A stretch of DNA of 64,000 bases from Siphonodentalium dalli. Its lineage: Eukaryota; Mollusca; Scaphopoda; Gadilida; Siphonodentaliidae. Shown here in pieces: positions 46,401 to 58,400 of the stretch (position 1 is the stretch's first letter; each line of letters opens with the position of its first letter). The DNA is taken from NCBI GenBank assembly GCA_032622095.1, contig CP136064.1, positions 180,764,011 through 180,828,010 on the forward strand, given 5' to 3'. Under the pieces are notes generated by a model. It was given only the letters and a program-made list of their open reading frames with translations. It had not been told where the DNA came from and did no database searches. The position numbers were made by a program, and so were the translations under genes.

Positions 46401-49400
46401 GAGCTGCAGTAATGGCAGATGTATCCTCAGTAAATCTCTTTTGCAATTGTGATTGTGTAGAAGACAGCTCTTGATTTGAAATATTGAGGAGAATGTCCTT
46501 AACAAAATAGTCAGTTCAGTTCAGTTATTATAATCCCTGAGTTAATTTTTGCCGCTCCTCCAAGATTAGAGTAGAATCTGCTTTCTGGAATCTAGAGCTG
46601 CAACGATTCATATAAAAAATTCCAAAAATTTAGGTAGAAAATCCTCGCAAAACTTGGTTTTTGCGTATCATGATAAGTATCGTATCCTTGGTCATGTATC
46701 ATGATATGTATCCTATCGTGACAAAGTGTATCGTTGCAGCCCTACTGGAATCTGGATTGCTCCTTCGTTATGACGACACAACAAAATAAAAGATACCAAA
46801 ATTTATTAAAATTGCACACAAAACTAAAGGTTATATCGAATAATCGATCATATCATAAGTTCGGGTATCTTGGATTTCAAATTTGAATCCAACGGCACAC
46901 CCAACAGCTCGTATTTATGGCAAGATCATTTTTAGCTCAACTTTACAAAGTTAAGTTTGAGCTATTGGCATTCGTTGTCCGGATGTCAACAATTCTGGGA
47001 GAAAAATGCAGACAGACATACATGAACCTTTTCCTATGCTTTTCCTATATTACTAGTACTCTTTTATACAGTATATAACTATATATAGATAAACGGCAGA
47101 TTAAATGTTGTCATGGATCTTGACTGCAATAAAAATTCAGTAAACCGTAGGGATTCATGCAGTTTGTTGAATTTTTATTGCAGTCAAAATCCCAAGCCAA
47201 CTTTGAATCTGCTGTTCATTTCTTATGATATGCTTATAATTGAAATATGATCACCCTCCCTTAATGACAATAATATTTCGAAGTTGCCATACATTTATTA
47301 TGTGTAGAAATTTAGTTTGAAAAGAATGGCGTTATTGGAGGTGAGGGGATTGGTTCCAAGTTAAGAGGGCAGATTTCCATAACTTATTATATTACCAAAA
47401 GGGTTGGTTCTTGTCTTTTTTCACTGATTTTGAATTTTTTATATGAATATCCAACAATTGTGGTCTGATGGGAAATTTTGCGTGCAAGCTAGTTTTGTGA
47501 GAGATTCAACTGCAAATATGGCAGGAAATTCCTCTTGCACTTGATTTACTGCAAAAATGGGGTCATTTTTATGTTACTAGTACTGTATTTAAGTATTTCA
47601 AGTGTTTCTAAATTCCCTCATTTTTATTCAATTCTAGGTTGGAAATTACTTGCGAATGTTTAGAGGTTCACTCTATAAAAGATTTCCTGCCCTATGGCGT
47701 CGGATGATATCATTGGAAGAGAGAAGAAAATTGTGTGAACTGGGTGAGAACTTGTAAAATGTCCATTTCAGGGTATAGAATGTCCACCTTCTATCTACCT
47801 GTCAGCTAAGATCTATTATTATCCACTTTTAATTGTCTGGTGTGAACTGTGTTATAGATAATCTGAGGATGCAGGCAGTTGACAGGTTTGGTGGTAGGAT
47901 TGTTATAGTGTGGCGGTAGTATGTTACTGAGGCAAGACTCTGCTACACATTAATAATGGCAATTACATGTATAGTGCCCAAATATATAGAGATAGACTTT
48001 CTTACAAAGGGCCCTGACTGCAGCCCCATCGAGCATGTGTGAGACATGTTTGGAAGAAGAGTAGTCGGGAGACAGCCATCACCAGATAGATAACAGTGAT
48101 AATCTGCAAGTGTGCTCTGCTTCCAATAAATATGACAATATCGACATTTTTGAAATCCGAAAGGTGATTAATGGCATGCCACGCTGCATCAGACACATTA
48201 CAGGTATATAAGGTGTCCGACCAAATATTGACTGTATATGTTATGATATGTTTAAACACAACAGAGGGCCCATTTAAGGACAAGAATTTCACGATAAATG
48301 GTTTAAATAAAGATGGATTGGGTGGTTTTCATTACAATGTTTAGATACATGTATATAACAATATGTTAGGACAGCATTATAAACGCTTCTACAGTATTTA
48401 TTACAGCTGGCTTTGGACAACATTCCTTGGCAACTAATATCACATTACTCAGACAGACTGAGGTGGATGATATTGTCAGTGGAAATGAGGAAAAATACAA
48501 AGCAGTTCACGTGAATGCAGATCAAACACCAAGGTAATCATATTTCATGTCAAGTCACATGATTAAAATATGCAGAAACTCCACCCAGCGATTAGTCTTG
48601 TAGAAACCAGTCAAGAATATTTATAGGACTGAACAAATGCAATATAAACCTGAGGTGGTTGTAATCAAAGCGTTTTATCTCATGTAGTAGACCCCGAAGC
48701 CACGACAAATAGTTTTCGCGGCTGGTTCAACCTATTTCGTGGCTGGTTAGCTAGCTGATCCGGCTCAGTCGCGATGTTTGTGGCTGATGAAATATGGCAG
48801 CTCAGCCAGCTGAGACATTATCATTCAGCGTATTTTCGTTTCTGAAATTGTCTTAATACCCCAAGTCCTTCGTTTATTTTCGCCATTATGGAAAAGCCCA
48901 ACAAGAAAAGAATACGTGTGGTCTGGAATTCTATGGGTTCACCACAAATGCTATAAAAAAAAACACATGGATGTACTATGTAGTTTCCAGCAATGTCTTG
49001 AGAGTGAGTCCTGTCGAAATAAACAATATGTATTTTAACCCTTTCAAGTTTCAAAACTGAACCGATGCTCCCATTCAGTTATATGAAAGCATGCATTGGA
49101 ATAGTCTATTCCACATTGAGAGGCACGGGTGTTCTGATAATATAACAACCAAGTAGTGTCCATGCATGTATGCCGATATTAGGCAATGCGGTTTAGTTCT
49201 TTGCGATTCAAAGTACAGTTGTGCTTGACATATAAGCTCATGCACACGGCTCAGCCATTTTGCTATTCCGATGGCGGAGTTTTTTTCATGTGGCTGACGT
49301 TGGGATAATATGGCTGGCGGCGGCTTGTGGTCAATATGGCTGGCGGCGGCAGTGTGCGATGGCGGCTTCGGGCTCTATCATGTAGTCTTGTACCAACTGG

Positions 49401-52400
49401 CCTGAAATTTTGCATGTCATATACATGCGGCAGGACATGGTCAAAATTTGCGCACAATCAGACATGAGGGTGATATTTTTTACGCGAGAAAATCATGTCA
49501 GAGTTACAGACACACACACACAGACAATAACTTGGCTTTTATATAGGTAGATAGATAAATTAGTAAATTGTATAGCATTTTGCAGAATGTATAAGAAAAT
49601 ATACTGGGTTATACCAGTTATTTGCTCTCTGTTCTACATCCATATCAATGAATTGGTTGTCACCATATGACAATCACTATATTTCTTTCAGAGAAAGATC
49701 CAAGAAGGCTACTAACTGGGTGCCGACTGTCCCTAGCAGCTCACATCATTTAGATGCTGTACCATGTTCTACCGCAATTAACAGGAACCGACTCGGCAAA
49801 TCTAAAATCAGAACCTTCCCTATGTGGTAAGTATAAATTGTTTACAGAGGACTGATGTACACTATTAACCCTTCCATGACTGGAGCTTCCTAAAAAAATT
49901 GTGAAACCCTGTGTAGGTGCATTCTCTTACATATGTGAGTCTCCCATAGGGAGCCTCACATATATAAGAGAATGCATTGGCCTAACAATAGTTACATTGA
50001 CCTTGTAAGCTGGTGCATTATCTTATGTATGTGATGCTCCATATGAGAGAATGCACGGGCACAGGTTCTTTAATGCTGCACCAGCGCGTTTCCCGTAATG
50101 AAAGGGAATTAATTGATTAATTGATTAATTAATTGATTAATTGAGGGTTCCAGATCTCCAATTTGTTTTTTTCTGCTGCAAAATGAATGTTGATAACTAA
50201 TTATGATGTCTAAACTACCCCTATATATACTAAAGAATGCCGTTTTTTTAGTGAAAAATATCAAGATAATTTCTTTCAGGTTGCTATTTTCAGTTCAATA
50301 GTGTTATTAATTATTATCTAAGCTAGAATATTAAAAAGTTAAATAGGTTTCACAAAATTTGTTCTGGAACTCCAAGTATATCTTTAACCCTTTACCCAAC
50401 AGAACGGCCCTGTGCCAATGCATTCTCTTATATATGCGAGTCGACCATAGGTCGCCTCGCATATATAAGAGAATGCATTGGCTTAACATATTAAAAATGA
50501 TAAAATTGTTTTTTTAGGCCAATGCATTCTCTTATATATGCGAGGCGACCTATGGTCGACTCACATATATAAGAGAATGCATTGGCACAGGGCCGTTCTG
50601 TTGGGTAAAGGGTTAAGGTGATAACTTTCTACCAGTTTGAAGAAACTTTCTTTTCTTACTCAATGAAACTATACGACTTTATAAGGCCATCAAAAGTAAA
50701 TACCTGTGTTCTCAGGCTAATTATATAGAGAATATTTTTTTTGTGGCGCCCATACCGGTGTAACACGTCATCTTCCCCCCCAGGATATCTTCCCCCGCGG
50801 GGGAAGATATCCTAGGATATCTTCACACCGGTAACCGTTATCAAAACCAGACTGTATATGTCCCTGCTTTAACCCCCTTCTTTACTTCTTTACTTAACTG
50901 CCCAGCAATAGTTCCCATAGGAAATGTTCAGATAATAAGTTCATCATATTAGCTACCGGGTATTTGACTGTCTCGTCTGCGTGTATTCCTGAACATCCCT
51001 CCAAGTGAAGAATAGACCATTCCAATATATACTGTTATAAGTGTTATTGAATGGGAGAATCTAATCATTAAACCTTTCCATTCTAAATACTAATTAACAA
51101 GTACTCTAGTGTTCCAAATAAACATGCATACTCATTTATTAATTATACCCCCACTTTCGAAGAAAATGGGGGGTATACTGGATTGACTGCATCTGCCGTC
51201 ACACTTTTTGATTGCGTCTGTCTGTCACACTTTCTCCCTCCGTGTGTCCGTCCGTCCGACCTCATAACTCGAACAACTATGAACCGATTTCAATAATTTT
51301 GTTATGCAATCTCCTTAGGACCGCCTCTCCGCATGATGCTAATTGCGGTGCGGTCCGACTTTCTTTTTTTAAGTTACGCCTTACTTTTCGACTTATTTTG
51401 ACTTAGAAAATTCTGTCCGACTTAATAACTTTAACAAATATGAACCGATTTCAATAATTTTAGGTATACATGCTTCTCACAACACCCTCTCTACATGATG
51501 CGGCTCAGGGTTGGCTCGGACTGTTTTTCCTAACATTACACTTCATTTTCGACTTATTTTGACTTTTGTGGATTTGGGATTTTTTTTGTGTGAATGCTAT
51601 CAAGTTAGCAAACACTTGACAAAAACCATCTTAGATGTTAAGGTTGCGTTTCATTTTCTACCCTTTTTTGGGTTTCTGCAATCATTCGAACAAATATGAA
51701 CCAATTTGAATATTTTTTTTTGTAAAAGCTTCTTGTTTTATCTGATATTTCCACCCTGCACATTGCTTATTTGGTTTGGACATTTACTGCCCCCCCCCCC
51801 CAAAAAGTGGGACTAATAAAATAGACAGTGTCTGTCCCTTCCATCTTGCCGTCCATTCGTCAGTCCATTCAAAAAGTTTCCAGATGATAACTATATCTTG
51901 GGTTATCGGAATCATCGGATCAAAACCAAATTTGGCATGTGACTTGATCAGCTCAAAATACAGGTCAAGTTCGAATATGGGTTTGGGCCGCTCATTTTGA
52001 CTGGAGTTATGGACCATTTTCGACTTTGTTGTTTTAAGGTTTCCGGATGATAACTTTAGTTTGTGTTATTGGATCTGATACCAAAACATACAAAATTTGG
52101 TATGTAATGTTATCAGCTCCAAATACAGTCAAGTTCAAATATGGGTTCCATCAGCCCATTTTTGTCAGAGTTATGGTCTTTGTTGACTTGGAATTTGCCG
52201 ATTATTTTTGTTTCTGGATGATAACTTTAGTTATCTTTTGTTTTTATTAAATTTGGTATTTGGATTAACCACATGAAGACACAAGTCAAGTTCGAATTTG
52301 GGTTTGGTCCGCCCATTTTTGCTGGAGTCAATATGGTATCCATTGGGATAATTGTGTGCTGTTAACAGTTGGATTGCTCAACAGTTGGATTTCTGTTGTC

Positions 52401-55400
52401 ATTTTGTAGGAAGTGTTAAAAGATTGTAAGTTAAAAGCTGCAATGCAGACTATTCCACCATTGCAACTAGACCAGATGTATTGGGGGTCATCAGACTCAT
52501 CACACAAATCTGAGAAACTTGTCTATTCACTGAACAGATCATCTGGAATCAAACATACACAACCAGCATTGATGAAGATGAAATTAACAAGCAGAATTTT
52601 TTTTTCTAATAAAGCCAAACATGGAGTTTGCCATGTACCAATTCAGGGGACACTGGTCGGAAAACTTTTTATTTTTTATTTCGACTTAGAATTCGATGAT
52701 TTTTGACTGAGTTAAAAAAACTTTTTAAATTTATTTGCTCCCGCTGCCAGAAACTTGAGTATTATTAATTGTTAGAATCAGAACATCAGGCCAATTCCTT
52801 TATCCCATAATTACAATGGTCATCAGTTAAAATGGTGTCTAATTGCATCCAGTCCCTGCATGTTTATTCGGATCGGCACGTTTATTAAATTTTACCATGA
52901 TTTCTACCCTGCATGTTTATTTGGGACTGCACGTTTATTTGGAACACTAGAGTAGTTCCCTTAGGAAATGTTCAAACAATAAGTTCAACAAAAAACCATA
53001 AGCCATTCGTTGAACTTATTATCTGAGACATTTCCCCATCAGTGAATAAGAATCTGTCAGCATTTGTATTAATTATCTGTTCATCTGTTTGTTGTCTACT
53101 TATATATACTGAAAACCCCTCCAGGTGAATAATTGACCATTCCAATATATACTCTTATAACTGGGTTGATGAATCCATTTAGTAAAGAAAGGGTTAATAG
53201 GTGCTTTCTATTTTTAGCTTCGATGACTCTGATCCAGCCGCTATACACCAGAATGCATCACAGAATGAGATACTCGTTCCAATCAGACTGGATATGGAAT
53301 ATGATGGGCAGAAATTACGAGATTGCTTCACCTGGAATAAAAATGGTCAGTCTTTATTTATTTCATCAATACTTATTTTTATGATGTAATCATTCATTCC
53401 CAGGAGACGGGAGAAATTTCTCTCGAACCCGTATGCACGCGCAATTTTTAATTCACGGGGTGCTAAAATATGCACTGGTCATTTGGTCAAAATGTAACTA
53501 ACAATTATATTATGGGCACAAATACATTCGTCTTCTGAATTGTGAGAGCATATAAGTGCACTCGCTGTGTTTTGCTCATGGGAAGGACTGATGTAAATGA
53601 TTTTCTATTAGATGAACTGCTCTATTATACATACCCCCATGACCGAAGAAAATGGTGGGTACACTGGATTACAAGCGTCCAGGCCCCCCATCTGTCTGTC
53701 AGTCCGTCCATCCATCCGAGCAGATATCTTGACCACATGTTGTCGGATATTCAGAGGTGTTGTTCGTATTCTCCGTTCTAGAGTTATTCATCTTTGTTTA
53801 TCTGAAAATACAGTCAATTCCAATTAATCGAATAACGGTTAATCAAATAATTCGTTTATTATAATAATATTTCGGATTCGAAAACCATTTTAATAGTACA
53901 TCTGTATTTTTTAATTGCTTATTCGAATAGACTCCCAAGCGGACTATTGCTTAATAGAATAGAATATTCGCAAAAATGAGCTCCGAAAGTCGGTATTTTC
54001 GTGCATTCTAGAACTTAGTTGAAGGTATTTCATCCAAAATATTATAGTTTATGTCAAGAAACCGCAGACAATTGTATTAGATCGAAAATGGGTGACATAA
54101 AACGTGCTTTACGGTCATAAGTTACTTTAAGAAAGTGATTTTTCAATTAAATGTGAATATTAAATATTAAATATTAAATTTTGTAAGCAGTGTGGGTAAA
54201 TCCCGCATCTATAGTCTATAGTAGTCTATAGTTTATATCAATGTTCAGACTTAATCCGATTAAGAAACTAATAAACCCGACGCTTTATTCGTGATCCGTT
54301 GTCCACATAGAGGATGTTACAATAGCGACTAATTGCATGTTTAACAAAAGCCAGTGAGTGTAATTATTTAACACTAACAGTACTGACAAAAGACAGTGTT
54401 GTATTTCTGCTAAAAAGCACATGTTTTAATAAATAGAGTTATCGCTCCTAAACTGTTTATACTGTAAAACGTGAACAAAATGCAGCTTAAAAATGTTAAT
54501 GTCTTCCTCAAACACTCGATGTGCTTCTATCGATCAAAGGTGAATAACTCTAACCAGTCCTTCAATGTAAACATTAAACACGTGCTTTTATCGATCAATG
54601 TTTTTACAATTTTCCCTCGGTAAAAAGTAACAACAAACACACAATCTGACAATGGTATTACAAATATTTTAATAGTATATGAAACAATCAATAAAGAGAA
54701 CAATATTATGAAGTAAATACACATTTAATAACAGGTATTTTAAAGTTTTTATATCAAACAAACATCGGTCAAGTCAGTGGTACATCGTCAACTCGAAATT
54801 ACGTTTTGGTGCATCGTCAACTCGAAATTACAACGTTTTGGTGCAAATTCGTCTAATCAAATAATCGGTTATTCAAATAAAAAATTGCTGCACCGAGCAT
54901 ATTCTATTAACCGAAATCGACTGTATTTATTTTTTGCTGTCTGCCTGATAATCTCAGCCATGGGTTATATGATCTCGAAAAAATTTGGCATGTATGTTCC
55001 CTATCCCAAGTGCTTTCTAAGAAGTGTAAACCAGTGTTGATTGCATTTTTCGTTCTCCTTCGTTTATCTGGAAATGTTGATTTTTTTGTCTGTCCGTAAG
55101 TTCAAAAGTTCAGCGACATTATCAGAAGCAACAATTTGTTTTCATTGTGGGTGGATTGTTACATTTGACCGATTAGGTAGAAATTTGACTTAATAACTTC
55201 AATCTGACAGAATGAATGAAGTAACTTTTCTGTTTATGTCACGATCTGCACATTGAATGATTTCAGAACAGAACATGATGACAGATCAGCCATGTAAATT
55301 GAAAAATACAGAGTATATGTAATGTACAGTTATCTGTCTTCTCTTGGCCCCTGATAATTGTAATGTTTTAAGGACATTTTCATTTATATATTAATTAGAT

Positions 55401-58400
55401 AAAATCACAGGAGTCTTTGGAGCGTGTTTAAATTTGGCACCGTAGGAGTATGCCAGCTCCTGAGGTGCAACTTCTTGTTTGTCTCGGGATGTTTTAACGT
55501 TCTTAGTGCATGATTATTTTTCAGAGCAATTGATATCTCCTGAGCAGTTTGCAGAGATATTATGTGATGACCTGGATTTGAACCCTGTTAACTTTGTCCC
55601 TGCTATAGGCCAGGCAATAAAGCAGCAGATCGAAGCTCACCCATCTGAAAAGATGGAGGGGCAGTCAGACCAAAGAGTTATTCTCAAGGTATAGTGATTA
55701 TTCTATTAAAGATGTATTCAGTTTTTATACTCCCAAGTTACAATAACAACATACAATGCCTAATTTAACAGTTTTTAGCTCAACTTCCTGAATTGTTTAC
55801 CTTGTGTCTTAAGCATGTCAGCATGATAACTCTGACAAACGTAATCTGATTTTGCCCACAATCAGTTCATGGGTTCTTGTCAAGAACTCGACCAAATCAT
55901 CTCTGATGCATACCGCTTGTTTAATTTCTTATTTTGCTTCAAATATCTTGTGGTTTTAACAACATAAATGTTTTTTTCTCAGCTAAATCTCCATGTGGGC
56001 AACACATCTCTTGTTGACCAGTTTGAATGGGATATGTCAGATACACATACTTCTCCGGAGCATTTTGCCAACAAACTTTGTGCCGAACTGGGTGCGTATT
56101 CATATATAATTAATTTAGCCAAGGGTTTCTCATCACTTGCTTATACTATGCATTAATTCATGTGAAGGATAGAATATGGGTTGCTACTTTTGATATACAT
56201 ACACTATGAGTGTTTGAGTGCAAATTTTCAACGCAAAACATTAACTTCCTGCTTAAAGATACGGGCGGCGTTGGCGGTGGGTATGCTGTTAAAATATTCA
56301 CCTCCGTCAAAAACCGCCATAAACAGAAAGAATAGTAAAATATAGACAGACTTTGTTCTTATACCAAGCAGAAATATGGCATAAACAGTATGTTATTGTC
56401 AATTTTTTTCCCTTTATTATGTAAACAAAAACAAAAAAACGTTATGTTTCCTGGCTTTTGTTTAGATCCGGATATGTAGTTTTTTAACATAAAGAGCGTT
56501 ATTTGTCACTGTTTTCCTGATATGGAAATAATAAAGAGCGTTTATATCATTTTTGTGTGATTAACCAATAGAATTGCGCTGTGTTATGTAAACAGAAGCA
56601 CAACTTCTGTAACACGAGCAGGCTCTTTTTGTCCCCCGAAAAAAAAAATTCGGGGGACTATTAAAATAGCCGGTGTACGTCTGTCCGTCCGTGTGTCCGT
56701 GCATCCGGGAAATGGTTTCTGGATGATAACTTTAGTTTCGGTTATTAGATCAAAAGCAAATTTCATGGGTGAGTTTATCAGACCAAAATAAAGGTCAAGT
56801 TCGAATATGGGTTTGCTCCGCCCATTTTTGCGAGAGTTATGGCCCTTTTCTGACTTAGAAAACCCCTGAAAGTTTGTTTCCGGATGATAACTTTAGTAGA
56901 GTTAATCAGATTCAAACAAAATTTGGTATATTACTTTCTCCCAGCAAAACACAGGTCAGGTTCGAACTTGGGTTCTGCCCGACTATTTTTGGCAGAGTTA
57001 TGCCCCTTTTTCGACATAGAAAATTCAGTTTTTCTTCTGTTTTTTTGTTTCCGAATGATAACTTGATTTTGGATTGTTTATATGCAAAAACCGTTTTTTT
57101 GTGGATTACTTATATCAAAATACAGCTCAAGTTCGAATTTCGGATTAATCCGATAATTTTTGCGAGAGTTATGGCCCTTTTTTGTCCGCCGACCCCGACA
57201 TATAAAACCCCAAAAGTTGGTGTCCGGATGATAACTTCAGTAGAGTTAATCAGATTTAAACCAAATTTGGTATGTGTCTTTCTCCCAGCAAAACACAGGT
57301 CAAGTTCGAATTCGGGTTCCGCCCGCCAATTTTCACCAGAGTTATGTCCCTTTTTTACTTTGAATTTTTGCCAATTTGAGGTTTCCGGATGATAACTTTA
57401 GTAAATGTGTACTGAATGAAATTAAATTTGGTATATGTAGGTTTACTAGCACAAAAGACAGATCAAATTCGATTTCGTGTTCTGCCATGCCAATTTTTAT
57501 ACGCAAACAACGGTCGTATCAAGCCGACGTTTAGAGGCGGACATGAGGTCTACCGACCTTTTATTCGACTTGTTTTAATTCTCACTTTTTCGGTTTCTGG
57601 ATGATATCTCAAGTTTGGATCCTTTAATTGCAAATACCGTTTTTATGTGGATCAGTCATATCGCGATACAGGTCAAGTTCGAGTTTGAGTTTGAACCGAT
57701 GATTTTTCTCAGAGTTATGGGCTTTTCGACTTAGAAAATTCAATTTTTCTTGTAATTTTTCTTCATTTTGAGGTTATATTTTGACTTTAAGAGTTTTTTT
57801 AAGATTTTGTTATTTGTATGCATGTCAGTAATTAGACAATGCACAAGTGAAGTATCCATATAGTATACTTCTACAAAGCCTCCACTCCAAATGAAGCCAC
57901 CGGTTCGGGGGACACTGTGGCCGAGTGGCCTTTTATTACGTACACCATCGTACGTCTTTATGACAATATACTATTTACTCGCTGATTATGTTTGGCATAT
58001 GAACAAAACTATATATATTTTAATATTCCTTCTGTTGATGGCGATTTGAACAAATATGAATATTTCTGCAACGAATGCCGCCTGTGCCTTTAACTGGAGG
58101 TAGTCTCATATAAAATAGCTGCTAGCACTAACGACATGAATATCAGGGTTGATCATCCACAGAAGGGTCTGGGAACTTTTTATTTTATTTTTATTAGGCG
58201 AAAAATATATATTATTTGAGTCTCAGACACCGCCACATTGACATTTTTGCACTGCGTTTGTAAAATTTATAGGGGGAGGGGGGTGACATGACTGTTTAAT
58301 ACCGTACACTAAATATATCACAAAAATAGGAAATGTGACTTAACTAGAGTCACTTCGATCTTCACATAACTAAAGTTGCGTCGTGTATTTCTAACACAGG

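Noticed and set aside
56874-57392. 172-residue frame
   Set aside because: Runs through the TTATGGCC array; its repeated translation follows the DNA repeat.
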